From: Pseudarthrobacter defluvii
Lineage (GTDB): Bacteria > Actinomycetota > Actinomycetes > Actinomycetales > Micrococcaceae
Direction of reading: 5' to 3'
NCBI RefSeq assembly: GCF_030816725.1
Contig: NZ_JAUSYG010000001.1
Span: 4,402,001-4,466,000 of the forward strand
Length of the DNA: 64,000 nt
The notes below the pieces were generated by a model. It saw nothing but the letters and a program-made list of their open reading frames with translations. It had not been told where the DNA came from and did no database searches. This document shows positions 1 through 7,731 of this stretch, piece by piece. Position numbers and translations under genes: made by a program. The stretch's first letter is position 1, and every line of letters begins with the position of its first letter.

Positions 1-14
1 CGCCGGGACTGCGG

Positions 15-2324
15 CTACTTGCCGAAGCCTCGCAGCCGCAGGGAGTTGGCCACCACCAGCACCGAGCTGGCAGCCATGGCGCCCCCGGCAATCATCGGGT
101 TGAGCAGCCCCAGGGCTGCCACCGGGATCCCCACCGCGTTGTAGAAGAACGCCCAGAACAGGTTGGTCTTGATGGTGCCCAGGGTCCTCCGGGACAGCTC
201 GATGGCCTGCGCCACCTGGGCGAGGTCGTTCCCCATCACGGTCAGGTCCGCAGCTTCGATGGCCACGTCCGTCCCGGATCCCATGGCGATGCCCAGGTCC
301 GCCTGCGCCAGCGCCGCGGCGTCATTGACGCCATCCCCGGCCATGGCCACCGTGGCGCCGCCGGCCTGCAGCTTCCGTACTGCCTCAACCTTCCCCTCCG
401 GCAGGACACCGGCGTAGACATCGTCCGGAGCGATCCCGACGGCGGCAGCCACCTGGGCGGCGACAGCGGCGTTGTCCCCGGTCAGCAGGATGGGCCGCAG
501 GCCCAGCGCCTTCAACCGGGCGACGGCGGCGGCGGATCCCTCCTTGACGGTGTCCCGCAGGCTGATGATGCTGGCAGGTTGGCCGTCCACTGCCACGCAG
601 ATGGCGGTGGCGCCACCTTCCTCGGCAGCCGCCAACCGGGCCTGCTGGCCGGCATCCAGGGCAATTCCGTTCTGCTGCAGCCAGCCGCTCCGTCCGGCCA
701 GCACGCGCCTGCCCTCAACGGTGCCGGAGACTCCGCCGCCGGGGGCGGAACTGAAGCCCTGCACTGGGGGCAGCGTGCCGGCGTCGTTCGCGTGCTTCAA
801 AGCTGCGGCCGATGCTGCCGCCACGGCGATGGCCCGGGCCACGGGGTGCTCTGAGGCGGCCTCCAGGGCGCCGGCGAGCCGGAGGACTTCGTGTTCTGCA
901 AAGCCGGGAAACGCGGATGTGGTGTCGACGGACAGGATGCCCGTGGTGACCGTGCCTGTCTTGTCCAGCAGGATGGTGTCCACGGTGCGGGTGTCCTCGA
1001 GCACCTGGGGGCCTTTGATCAGGATGCCAAGCTGGGCACCCCGGCCGGTGCCGGTGAGGAGGCCCACCGGGGTGGCCAGGCCCAGGGCGCAGGGGCAGGC
1101 GATCACCAGGACGGCGACGGCGGCGGTGAAAGCCTGGCGCAGATGGCCGCCATCAACGTCGGGTCCGGCCAGGAGCAGCCAGAGCACGAAGGTCAGGACA
1201 GCAATGCCCAGGACCACCGGCACGAAAACCGAGCTGATGCGGTCGGCGAGCCGCGCGATGGGAGCCTTGCCCGTCTGGGCCTGCGACACCAGCCGGGCCA
1301 TCTGGGCAAGGGTAGTCTCGGACCCGACCCTCGTCGCCCTCACCAGCAGCCGGCCGGACGTGTTGATGGTGGCTCCTGTGACGCGGCTGTCCGGCCCCAC
1401 TTCGACCGGGACCGACTCGCCCGTGACCAGCGAAGTGTCAACGGCAGAAGCACCGTCCACCACCACGCCGTCGGTGGCGATCTTCTCGCCCGGGCGTACC
1501 ACCAGGACGTCGCCCACCTGCAGCCGGTCGGCCGAAATTTTCTCTTCGCTGCCGTTTCGCAAAACCGTGGCATCCTTTGCGCCCAGGTTCAGCAGGGCCT
1601 GCAGGGCGTCGCCGGCCTTTTGCTTGGCGTTGGCTTCCAGGTACCGGCCCAGCAGCAGGAAGGTGGTGACCACGGAGGCCACCTCGAAGTACAAGCCGCC
1701 GGGCATGCCCTCCATCCCGGGGTGCTCGGTCATCCGGGGGTCGGCCAGCAGCTGCCAGGCCGAGAACAGGTAGGCCGCAGAAACCCCCAGCGACACCAGG
1801 GTGTCCATGGTGGAGGCGAGGTGCCGGGCATTGATTGCCGCCGCCCGGTGGAACGGCCAGGCTGCCCACGTGACCACCGGCAGTGCCAGCACGGCCGCCG
1901 CCCAGCCCCAGTTGGGGAACTGGAAGGCGGGGACCATGCTGACAAGGAAGACCGGTACGGTCAGGATCGCCGCCAGGATGAGCCGCGGGCGGAGCCGGGA
2001 AGCCGGGATCGCAGCCGAATGGTCCGCGGGCACCGCACCTTCGGCGCTGCCTTGAGTTTCCGCATCGACGGCTGAGTAATGCTGCTGCCGGACCCGTGCC
2101 TTGTAGCCGGCAGCTTCCACTGTCGATGTGAGCTGTTCGTCGGTTACGCCCTCCGGGACCGTGACGTACGCGGACTCCAGCGGCAGGTTGACTGTTGCAG
2201 CCACGCCGTCGAGCTTGCCGAGTTTCTTTTCCACCCGGTTAACACAGGATGCGCAGGTCATCCCTTCGATGTCGAGTTCGACGACGCGGGTGCCGGGCGG
2301 GTGCAGCAGTTCCTGGTGGCTCAT
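15..2324 (-). CDS. copA: Copper-translocating P1B-type ATPase
   Basis: This membrane pump uses ATP to export Cu(I). The 769-residue protein starts with one heavy-metal-associated domain whose metal site is GMTCASC (Cys24 and Cys27). Membrane segments follow, then the P1B hallmark CPCALG near residue 412 and the phosphorylation motif DKTGT near residue 453. The hinge GDGVND lies towards the C-terminus. Length and domain order are normal for bacterial CopA. It is the last gene of a copper set, 27 bases after copZ and behind csoR on the same strand, so it is probably induced by copper through CsoR. The CPC motif favours Cu(I) or Ag(I) over zinc or cadmium. Confidence 0.95.
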   Translation of the reverse strand: MSHQELLHPPGTRVVELDIEGMTCASCVNRVEKKLGKLDGVAATVNLPLESAYVTVPEGVTDEQLTSTVEAAGYKARVRQQHYSAVDAETQGSAEGAVPADHSAAIPASRLRPRLILAAILTVPVFLVSMVPAFQFPNWGWAAAVLALPVVTWAAWPFHRAAAINARHLASTMDTLVSLGVSAAYLFSAWQLLADPRMTEHPGMEGMPGGLYFEVASVVTTFLLLGRYLEANAKQKAGDALQALLNLGAKDATVLRNGSEEKISADRLQVGDVLVVRPGEKIATDGVVVDGASAVDTSLVTGESVPVEVGPDSRVTGATINTSGRLLVRATRVGSETTLAQMARLVSQAQTGKAPIARLADRISSVFVPVVLGIAVLTFVLWLLLAGPDVDGGHLRQAFTAAVAVLVIACPCALGLATPVGLLTGTGRGAQLGILIKGPQVLEDTRTVDTILLDKTGTVTTGILSVDTTSAFPGFAEHEVLRLAGALEAASEHPVARAIAVAAASAAALKHANDAGTLPPVQGFSSAPGGGVSGTVEGRRVLAGRSGWLQQNGIALDAGQQARLAAAEEGGATAICVAVDGQPASIISLRDTVKEGSAAAVARLKALGLRPILLTGDNAAVAAQVAAAVGIAPDDVYAGVLPEGKVEAVRKLQAGGATVAMAGDGVNDAAALAQADLGIAMGSGTDVAIEAADLTVMGNDLAQVAQAIELSRRTLGTIKTNLFWAFFYNAVGIPVAALGLLNPMIAGGAMAASSVLVVANSLRLRGFGK

Positions 2325-2351
2325 TGTCAGCTTTCCGGTGCGGGAGTGTGT

Positions 2352-2591
2352 TTAGGCTTCGTTTGCGACCACCAGGTAGCCGGCCTCGGCGACGGCTTCC
2401 CCGATGTCCGAGGGCGGCAATTCCCTGTTTGCGGTGATGGTTACGGTGGAGATGCCGCCGGCGTTCAGGTCGACTTTTACTTCCTCTACGCCGTCGATGG
2501 CTTCGAGTTCTTCGCTGACGGCCGATACGCAGTGCCCGCAGGTCATGCCGGAGACGCTGACGGTTGTGGTGGTGGGGGAGGTGGTGCTCAT
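2352..2591 (-). CDS. copZ: Copper chaperone, HMA domain
   Basis: A 79-residue soluble protein consisting of a single ferredoxin-like HMA domain with the metal-binding loop GMTCGHC near residues 14-20. It carries Cu(I) in the cytoplasm and hands it to CopA, encoded directly downstream. A good ribosome-binding site (AAGGAG) lies 6 bases before the ATG. The csoR-copZ-copA order is common in actinobacteria and Firmicutes. Confidence 0.93.
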   Translation of the reverse strand: MSTTSPTTTTVSVSGMTCGHCVSAVSEELEAIDGVEEVKVDLNAGGISTVTITANRELPPSDIGEAVAEAGYLVVANEA

Positions 2592-2646
2592 GGCTTGCTC
2601 CTTCGTTAAGTCCCGGCGGTGGCCGGGGGTGGATTGGGGGGTGGCG

Positions 2647-3006
2647 TCAACGGAGCAGCCGGCCGATGGCGTCGGCAGCTTCCTTCACCTTGGCGTCGAT
2701 GGCTTCAGCGCGGGCTTCCGGGTCGGGCTCGGAGGCTGCACCCACCACGCAGTGGCCGATGTGTTCCTCGACCAGACCAAGGCTGACTGCGTGCAGCGCC
2801 TTGGTGACGGCTGCGACCTGCGTAAGGATGTCGATGCAGTACTTGTCCTCATCCACCATCCGGGCAATGCCGCGCACCTGGCCCTCGATGCGCTTCAGGC
2901 GGCGAAGGTAGGCATCTTTGTTTCCGGTGTAACCGTGTGGCGGGGGAGTGCCATCCTGCGCAGCAGGCTGTTCAGCCGCCGCGATGGTTCCTTCGATAGC
3001 ATTCAT
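2647..3006 (-). CDS. csoR: Copper-sensing repressor, CsoR family
   Basis: A DUF156/CsoR-type all-helical repressor of 119 residues. The Cu(I)-binding Cys-His-Cys set is visible: a Cys in the YCIDIL segment, then the HIGHC segment supplying His and Cys. The start is placed at the ATG at 3004-3006 because an upstream extension would translate through the operator. Two GC-flanked dyads lie immediately upstream. It probably represses itself, copZ and copA until copper releases it. Other family members sense nickel, formaldehyde or persulfide, but the copper neighbours and the Cys/His set make copper the best call. Confidence 0.92.
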   Translation of the reverse strand: MNAIEGTIAAAEQPAAQDGTPPPHGYTGNKDAYLRRLKRIEGQVRGIARMVDEDKYCIDILTQVAAVTKALHAVSLGLVEEHIGHCVVGAASEPDPEARAEAIDAKVKEAADAIGRLLR

Positions 3007-3016
3007 GCAGCCAAGG

Positions 3017-3058
3017 TATACCCGGGAGGGGTATAAGCGCAAGTACCCCGGTGGGGTA
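3017..3058. promoter_or_regulatory. Tandem CsoR-type operators
   Basis: Two dyads occur side by side: TATACCC-GGGA-GGGTATA-like at 3017-3035 and TACCCC-GGT-GGGGTA at 3044-3058. Both have the poly-C/poly-G arms flanked by TA typical of CsoR operators. They lie 10 to 52 bases before csoR. Binding by CsoR is inferred from family knowledge. Confidence 0.75.
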
Positions 3059-3102
3059 TTTTCCGGGCCCCCGCGTGTCGGCGGGCCCAGCTGGGAAGGC
3101 AC

Positions 3103-3147
3103 AAAAAAGCTCCGGAGTGCGTTATTGGGGGATACGCACTCCGGAGC
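3103..3147 (-). terminator. Strong intrinsic terminator, minus strand
   Basis: A perfect 14-bp stem (3109-3122 with 3134-3147) encloses an 11-base loop. On the minus strand it is followed by six Ts (complement of 3103-3108). It lies about 150 bases past the end of the universal stress gene and just before the csoR promoter, so it would insulate the copper operon. The minus-strand loop contains a run of five Cs. The rest of the 296-base gap between csoR and the stress gene holds only a second small hairpin, listed separately. Confidence 0.8.
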
Positions 3148-3239
3148 AGCTTTTGGGCAATTCCGGATCCACCTGCGTGGATCGTCCTTGCTTGAATTAG
3201 CTTACGGGCTGGTATGGGCACTGCGCTAGCATCCCGAAT
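3103..3239 (-). ncRNA. Possible small RNA ending in the terminator
   Basis: On the minus strand a 7-bp hairpin with a GCAG loop (arms GATCCAC and GTGGATC, 3166-3183) precedes the intrinsic terminator. Nothing in this gap codes for a convincing protein. Two hairpins, the second with a C-rich loop and a U tract, recall small actinobacterial RNAs. The first loop has no C-run, so it does not match the 6C RNA class. It may simply be the 3' untranslated region of the stress gene. The 5' end is a guess. Confidence 0.22.
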
Positions 3240-3302
3240 AACTACTTTCGCTTTACTTTAAGCGCCCCACCTATGGCCAGGATTTCCCCGTGCTCATGTC
3301 CT

Positions 3303-3824
3303 CTACGGATGGTCCTCGTGGGCGGGCATCCTGTAGGGGACCACCAGCACCGGCCGGCTTTGGTGGTGGCTGAGCCAGGTGCCGACGGATCCGTTCAGGG
3401 CCTCCGAAAGCCGGTGCGAGAATCCGCGTTCCGGGGTGCCCACAATGATGATGGGGGCGCCGAGTTCCGCCGCGACCTGGCCCAGGGCACGGGCGGGATC
3501 CCCGGTGAGGGTACGGAAGGACCAGTCCAGGGCGCTGCCGGTGGAACCCAGTTCGTCCACGGTGGATTGAACCTGGGCTTTCAGCTCTGTTGTCAGGGCC
3601 AGCATGTCGTCATTAACGTCCGGGTGCCGGGAAAGGCGGTGCGCAGAGCGGGCCGGATCCCATTCCACCAGATAGCTGGCTTCATCCACGTATGCGCAGA
3701 CCAAAGGTGTGGCCAGCCGTGCGGCCAGGGCGGCTGCAGTTTGAAGGACTTCCGGGTGCTGTTTGGGCATGATGCCCACCAGGAGCGGAGCGCCGTTGAA
3801 GAGTTCCCCTGTCATGGCGCCCAT
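3303..3824 (-). CDS. Universal stress protein (UspA family)
   Basis: A 173-residue single Usp domain. The ATP-binding loop of the ATP-type Usp subclass is visible near the C-terminus: VGTPERG, then a Gly-Ser after nine residues, and a closing LVVPY strand. It probably acts in the cytoplasm in stress or dormancy responses; no specific role can be read from the sequence. A second ATG three codons in is an equally good start. The gene stands alone, with the sortase gene upstream on the same strand and the strong terminator downstream. Confidence 0.85.
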   Translation of the reverse strand: MGAMTGELFNGAPLLVGIMPKQHPEVLQTAAALAARLATPLVCAYVDEASYLVEWDPARSAHRLSRHPDVNDDMLALTTELKAQVQSTVDELGSTGSALDWSFRTLTGDPARALGQVAAELGAPIIIVGTPERGFSHRLSEALNGSVGTWLSHHQSRPVLVVPYRMPAHEDHP

Positions 3825-3911
3825 TGTCCGCCCCGCTCAAGAGCGTGAACAGGTACGTTTGGCCCGTAAAGACGGGGAACCTAAGGGGCTCGGGTGCCAG
3901 TCGTGGAACCG

Positions 3912-4727
3912 CTAGGAAGCAGCAGGGTACGCGGTGACCACAACGTTTTTACCCCAGGGGTCTTCTGTGTAGCAGCTGATGAGGACCAGGCGGTTGGGCA
4001 CCATGTCCCACACGGGACTGTCCTTGAGGCCTGACTTCACGTACGTCGTGACGCTTTCCACCTGGTAGCTGATGGTTCCGGCACTGGTTTCCACGTCAAA
4101 GCGGTCACCAATGGCCGCGGCTGAGCTGAGGTGGTTGAAGGGGGCGTCGGCGCCTTCCCAGCTGTGGCCGATGATGTAGGTGGTGTTGGTGGAACCACTG
4201 CCCGGAATTCCGAAAGGCGTCAGCCAGTATCCGTCTTTGGTGGCGGGGGGTTCAATGGTCCTGCTGGCCTCAGCTTCACCATCGAGGCCCAGTGGGTGGA
4301 CGCCCACGTTGAAGGCGGCTGATGGATAACTGATGCGGACGGGCTGGGCTGCTGGCGGAAGTGGCGGTCCCGCCGCAACACCGGTGGGCGTCATCCCGGG
4401 CGTTTGGATGGCTGCGGTCGGATCCGCTGCCACAGCTGAAGCTGGCCCGCCCGTCCCGGCAATGGGGGCCGCGCCGGCAGAAGCAGGGCCGGTGGACGAC
4501 TTTCCGGAGGAATCAACGCCTCCGGCAACCACCGCAGCAGCTGCGGAACTGCTTCCCACGGACAGCAGCGGTGCCGGGTGGAAAAGGGGAGCGCCAAGGG
4601 TGAACGAAAGGAATGTGAGGACACCGCAGAAGAGGATGGCCACATCGCCGGCGTTCCATTGCCGCCCCGCCAGCTGCCTGTTGCTGCGTCGCCTGGGCGC
4701 TGCGTGCCGGCTTCGGGTCCTTGGCAT
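3912..4727 (-). CDS. Class F sortase
   Basis: A membrane-anchored transpeptidase predicted to attach surface proteins to the cell envelope. The 271-residue protein has a basic N-terminus, a membrane segment at about residues 25-48, a low-complexity Ala/Pro/Gly linker, and a C-terminal sortase domain. The catalytic His is His188 (IIGHSW) and the catalytic Cys is Cys252 (LISCYT). The start at the ATG at 4725-4727 has a GAGGAG site 8 bases upstream; an upstream in-frame ATG has none. The Arg usually found after the Cys is not visible: the segment reads EDPWGKNVVV with a Lys. Its probable substrate is the adjacent upstream gene, separated by a long hairpin. Confidence 0.85.
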   Translation of the reverse strand: MPRTRSRHAAPRRRSNRQLAGRQWNAGDVAILFCGVLTFLSFTLGAPLFHPAPLLSVGSSSAAAAVVAGGVDSSGKSSTGPASAGAAPIAGTGGPASAVAADPTAAIQTPGMTPTGVAAGPPLPPAAQPVRISYPSAAFNVGVHPLGLDGEAEASRTIEPPATKDGYWLTPFGIPGSGSTNTTYIIGHSWEGADAPFNHLSSAAAIGDRFDVETSAGTISYQVESVTTYVKSGLKDSPVWDMVPNRLVLISCYTEDPWGKNVVVTAYPAAS

Positions 4728-4756
4728 GGCGCTCCTCGTGTTGCGGTGGGGATTGG

Positions 4757-4797
4757 AAGGAAGGCGTCCTGCCGGGCACTGGCAGGACGCCTTCCTT
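4757..4797 (-). terminator. Long perfect hairpin between surface protein and sortase
   Basis: A perfect 17-bp stem (4757-4773 with 4781-4797) with a 7-base loop lies in the 99-base gap between the two genes. On the minus strand it ends in AAGGAAGG complement, CTTCCTT, without a clean T-run. It may attenuate transcription so that the surface protein is made in excess over the sortase, or it may be an mRNA stabiliser. Confidence 0.55.
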
Positions 4798-4826
4798 GTC
4801 TGGGAGCCGCCGGTGGCGGCATGCAA

Positions 4827-5660
4827 TCAGCCGGCGTTGCTGACTGGACGCGACCGGCGTCGGGCTGCCACGGCTGCGCCCGCGGCAGCGAGGGCGCCTG
4901 CCCCGGCAAGCCAACCCGGCCCGCTGTCAGCGGCTCCTACTGCGGTCTGCGCGTTGTAGCCCTGGTTGGTTCCCACGCTGACGGGGACCGGGACCGGTGC
5001 TGCCTTGGGCGCCGCCTTCGGGACGGTGGCAGCCTGCTTGGCCGGCACTGCAGCAGGAGTAACTGCAGAGGGCTGCTTCTGCACAGTTTCCCCTCCGGGG
5101 GTCTCCGCGGGCGGCGTCACCACGGGCTGGTCGACGACGGGCGGTTGCTCGGCGGGGGGCGTGTCCACGGGTGGGTTCGCCACGGGCTGGTCGACGACGG
5201 GCGGCTGCTCGGCGGGCGGTTGTTCGGCAGGGGGTTGTTCGGCGGGGGGCGTGTCCACGGGTGGCGTCACCACGGGCTGGTCGACGACGGGCGGCTGCTC
5301 GGCAGGCGGTTGTTCGGCGGGGGGTTGTTCGGCGGGCGGTGTCACCACGGGAGGATTTACGACGACGGGCGGGTCCACCTGGTCAAGCTCCTCACCCGGG
5401 GGCAGCGGTGCGCACTGCGCGACGTAGAGTTCCTTTCCGGCGTTGGTCCAGTTCTTGCCCTCCGATTTCGACGTCGGCGGAATGATGTCCAGCGGATGCT
5501 CGTCATGGCCGGACAGCCCGTTGATGCTGAACTCCATCGCTTTCCAGGTGCTGCCGTCGCTATGGCAAACGGTAACTTTGTCCCCTGCGGCTATTGCAGG
5601 CGCTGTGAGGCTGATAAGGCCGAGCCCCACCACCCCCAGTGTGGCTAAGGTGCGTTTCAT
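4827..5660 (-). CDS. Secreted proline-rich surface protein, likely sortase substrate
   Basis: A 277-residue exported protein. A signal peptide occupies about residues 1-24, ending in an AIA-type cleavage site. Next is a small domain starting KVTVCHSDG with a later GHDEHPLDIIPP segment and a second Cys, a pattern seen in many actinobacterial surface proteins. A stalk of PPAEQ and PPVVDQPV repeats follows, then an Ala/Pro region. The tail has NAQTAVG, a hydrophobic Ala/Gly/Leu stretch and RRRSR, the layout of a cell-wall sorting signal. No canonical LPXTG is present, so NAQTA is the best candidate motif. The start at the ATG at 5658-5660 follows a GGGAGA site; an upstream in-frame start would bury the signal peptide. 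Function beyond surface display is unknown. Confidence 0.8.
   Translation of the reverse strand: MKRTLATLGVVGLGLISLTAPAIAAGDKVTVCHSDGSTWKAMEFSINGLSGHDEHPLDIIPPTSKSEGKNWTNAGKELYVAQCAPLPPGEELDQVDPPVVVNPPVVTPPAEQPPAEQPPAEQPPVVDQPVVTPPVDTPPAEQPPAEQPPAEQPPVVDQPVANPPVDTPPAEQPPVVDQPVVTPPAETPGGETVQKQPSAVTPAAVPAKQAATVPKAAPKAAPVPVPVSVGTNQGYNAQTAVGAADSGPGWLAGAGALAAAGAAVAARRRSRPVSNAG
5101..5345 (-). repeat. In-frame tandem repeats coding PPAEQ/PPVVDQPV stalk
   Basis: Imperfect nested direct repeats built from a 15-base unit (PPAEQ) and a longer unit (PPVVDQPVVTPPVDT). From the N-terminus there are three modules: (PPAEQ)x3 plus the long unit, again (PPAEQ)x3 plus the long unit, then a single PPAEQ plus the long unit. 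The repeats keep frame and are likely to vary in number between strains. Confidence 0.85.
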
Positions 5661-5881
5661 GCTGTCTCCCCATATGTGTGAAACGGACCATGGCAAGGAC
5701 ATGCCAGCGGTGGCACCGTATGCCCCAGCAGCACGGTCAGCTTGAGTTGAGATTTCAGGCTAGGGGTGCCTCAGGAGGCAGTCGCCAGTAGGGGGTACTC
5801 GTCTTTTCCCGGCACTCGCCGGCCAAGTTACTTGCCGGTACCCGAAACACTGAAGGCCCCACCTGCTTCTTCGTCGGTACC

Positions 5882-5910
5882 TTGTCCGGAGCCTTGGCTG
5901 TGCCTAACGT
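5882..5910 (+). promoter_or_regulatory. Sigma-70-type promoter before the Asp-box gene group
   Basis: TTGTCC (5882-5887) and TAACGT (5905-5910) are separated by exactly 17 bases and sit 28 bases before the GTG of the small gene that follows. The -10 box fits the actinobacterial TAnnnT pattern. An imperfect dyad (CCGGcCAAG-TTA-CTTGCCGG, 5819-5838) lies upstream and might be an operator. Confidence 0.55.
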
Positions 5911-5937
5911 TTTAGATGACCCAGGAAGGGGGAAGTC

Positions 5938-6138
5938 GTGGACATTTTCATGTGGTGGCTGGACCTGGACCTCGCCAGCAAGGAATGGCTGCGGGAAAAT
6001 CTCCGGGCGGAGGAACTGCCGCTGCCGGTACTTCAGGGCATTGCCGAGGCAGGAGGTCCGCATCCAGGCAATCCCGCCGCGGTGCTCACCGCCGCCGACT
6101 GGGACTTCATCGAGACGCAGTCGGAGTTCGTGGACTGA
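5938..6138 (+). CDS. Small hypothetical protein
   Basis: A 66-residue acidic protein, not recognised. It begins with a GTG preceded by a strong AGGAAGGGGG site, followed by a Trp-rich N-terminus (MWWLDL). The spacing to the ribosome site and to the -35/-10 pair upstream supports real expression. It may be co-transcribed with the Asp-box gene starting 69 bases downstream. No transmembrane segment or known motif is evident. Confidence 0.6.
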   Translation: MDIFMWWLDLDLASKEWLRENLRAEELPLPVLQGIAEAGGPHPGNPAAVLTAADWDFIETQSEFVD

Positions 6139-6207
6139 CCCCTGCCTGCTTGGGAGGGGCAATCACGGGGCGGGATACCGTTGCGCGGCAACCGTTCCGG
6201 TGGTTGC

Positions 6208-7317
6208 ATGGTCCGCATGGCAACGGCGGCAGAATCATTCGTCCTGGCAATCGGCACCAAAAAAGGGCTGTGGCTGGCCACGAGCAAGGACCGGCAGGAC
6301 TGGTCCTTCACCGGCCCGCATTTCCTCATGGCGGAGATTCCCAGCATCGGGATCGATACCAGGGAAGGGCGTACCCGGATCATGGTGGGCGCGCGCAGCC
6401 CGCACTGGGGGCCCACGGTGGCCCACTCCGATGATTTCGGCGCCACCTGGAACGAGCCGGAACACGGCGCCATCAAGTTCCCGGAAGACACCGGCGCAGC
6501 GCTGGAGCGCGTATGGCAGATCTACCCTGACGCCGAGTCCCGCCCGGGAGTGGTGTGGGCGGGGGCCGAACCGATTTCCCTCTGGAAGTCCACCGACGGC
6601 GGAGAGCACTTCGAGCTGAACCGTGGCCTGTGGGACCACCCGCACCGCAGCGAATGGGGCGCGGGCTACGGAGGGGCGGCGGCGCACTCGATCGTGGTTG
6701 ACCCCGCGGGTGAGACCGTCCATGTCGCCATGAGTACCGGCGGCGTTTACCGCTCAGCCGACGGCGGCACTTCCTGGGAAGCGCGCAACAGGGGGATCTC
6801 GGCGTACTTCATGCCCGACCCGAATCCGGAGTTCGGCCAGTGCGTGCACAAGATCGCCGCTGATGCGGCCGTGGCGGGACGCCTCTACGCCCAAAACCAC
6901 CATGGGGTGTACAGGACGGACGACAACGCCGACAGCTGGAACTCCATCGCCGAGGGCCTGCCCGCGGACTTCGGCTTCGTCATGCTGACCCATCCCCGCC
7001 GCGACGGCACCGCCTGGGTGGTCCCGCTGAAGGCCGACGGCGAACGCATCCCTCCGGACGGCAGGCTCGCCGTCCACCGCACTGACGATGCCGGTAACAC
7101 CTGGAAGCGTCTCAGTACAGGCCTGCCGGAGCGCGAATACAACAGCGTGCTCAGGGACGCGGCATCGGTGGACACGGCAGAACCGGCAGGGGTGTACTTC
7201 GGTACGCGGGGCGGGACGGTCTACGCGAGCACTGACGAGGGGGAGACGTTCAGGGAGGTGGCGTCCCACCTGCCTGATGTCCTGTGCGTGCGGGCGGCAG
7301 TGGCGGCCGGTGCCTGA
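6208..7317 (+). CDS. Asp-box (BNR) beta-propeller protein
   Basis: A 369-residue protein with at least six Asp-box motifs of the S/T-x-D-x-G-x-T-W/F type: SDDFGATW, STDGGEHF, SADGGTSW, TDDNADSW, TDDAGNTW and STDEGETF, spaced as in a beta-propeller. Such proteins are often labelled exo-alpha-sialidase-like, but no sialidase catalytic set can be assigned. No signal peptide is seen, so it is probably cytoplasmic. The start could be the ATG at 6208 or the one at 6217. Its stop overlaps the start of a MoaD/ThiS-like gene, implying coupled translation and a shared process. Confidence 0.75.
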   Translation: MVRMATAAESFVLAIGTKKGLWLATSKDRQDWSFTGPHFLMAEIPSIGIDTREGRTRIMVGARSPHWGPTVAHSDDFGATWNEPEHGAIKFPEDTGAALERVWQIYPDAESRPGVVWAGAEPISLWKSTDGGEHFELNRGLWDHPHRSEWGAGYGGAAAHSIVVDPAGETVHVAMSTGGVYRSADGGTSWEARNRGISAYFMPDPNPEFGQCVHKIAADAAVAGRLYAQNHHGVYRTDDNADSWNSIAEGLPADFGFVMLTHPRRDGTAWVVPLKADGERIPPDGRLAVHRTDDAGNTWKRLSTGLPEREYNSVLRDAASVDTAEPAGVYFGTRGGTVYASTDEGETFREVASHLPDVLCVRAAVAAGA

Positions 7318-7597
7318 AATTACGCTGCTCCTTCCCAGCGTCCTGCAGCCCCTTGCCGGCGGGCAGTCGCTGCTGACCATGCCCGTCGGCGGGCCGGTGA
7401 CGGTGGGCGGCCTGCTCAATGCGGTGGCCGCGGACTACGCCGTGCTGGGCCGCCGGCTCCGCGACGAGACCGGGGCGCTGCGAAGGTTCGTCAACATCTA
7501 TATCGACGGCGACGAAGTGCGGCGGCTGCAAGGCCTGGAGACCGAGGTGCTGCCGGGCCAGGAGGTGCTGGTAATCCAATCCGTTGCAGGCGGTTGA
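7310..7597 (+). CDS. MoaD/ThiS-family ubiquitin-like protein
   Basis: A 95-residue protein with the beta-grasp pattern of sulfur-carrier proteins and a C-terminus ending in Gly-Gly (SVAGG), as needed for adenylation and thiocarboxylation. The GTG start overlaps the TGA of the Asp-box gene (GTGCCTGA). No molybdopterin or thiamine genes lie nearby, so it may be a dedicated sulfur carrier or a protein modifier. The substrate is unknown. Confidence 0.75.
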   Translation: MPEITLLLPSVLQPLAGGQSLLTMPVGGPVTVGGLLNAVAADYAVLGRRLRDETGALRRFVNIYIDGDEVRRLQGLETEVLPGQEVLVIQSVAGG

Positions 7598-7638
7598 GCC
7601 GCCGCGGGAACAGTGCTGGCCAAGCGAAGCCAGGATCG

Positions 7639-7667
7639 TTGACAATTTCGTCCGCGATCCGTAGCGT
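7639..7667 (+). promoter_or_regulatory. Promoter of the Liv-type ABC operon
   Basis: A consensus -35 box TTGACA (7639-7644) is followed after 17 bases by TAGCGT (7662-7667), matching TAnnnT. The first gene starts 65 bases downstream. This is the strongest -35 match seen in the window. Confidence 0.65.
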
Positions 7668-7731
7668 CGGTTTCGTGCAGTGGTCATGAGCTGCATCCAT
7701 TCCTAGCGATGATGCGACAGGAAGGTACAGG

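Noticed and set aside
472..1773. Long open frame antisense to copA
   Set aside because: It mirrors the coding strand of a clear P-type ATPase; high GC removes stops from the opposite frames. The translation has no recognisable domain.
3103..3183. 6C small RNA of actinobacteria
   Set aside because: Only one loop has a C-run, and it has five Cs; the first loop is GCAG. The class needs C-rich loops in both hairpins.
3249..3264. Small hairpin CGCTT/AAGCG after the universal stress gene
   Set aside because: The stem is only 5 bp and no T-run follows; the terminator at 3103-3147 is far stronger.
5101..5345. Possible CRISPR-like or non-coding repeat array
   Set aside because: The units keep frame, encode a proline-rich stalk and have no spacers of constant length.
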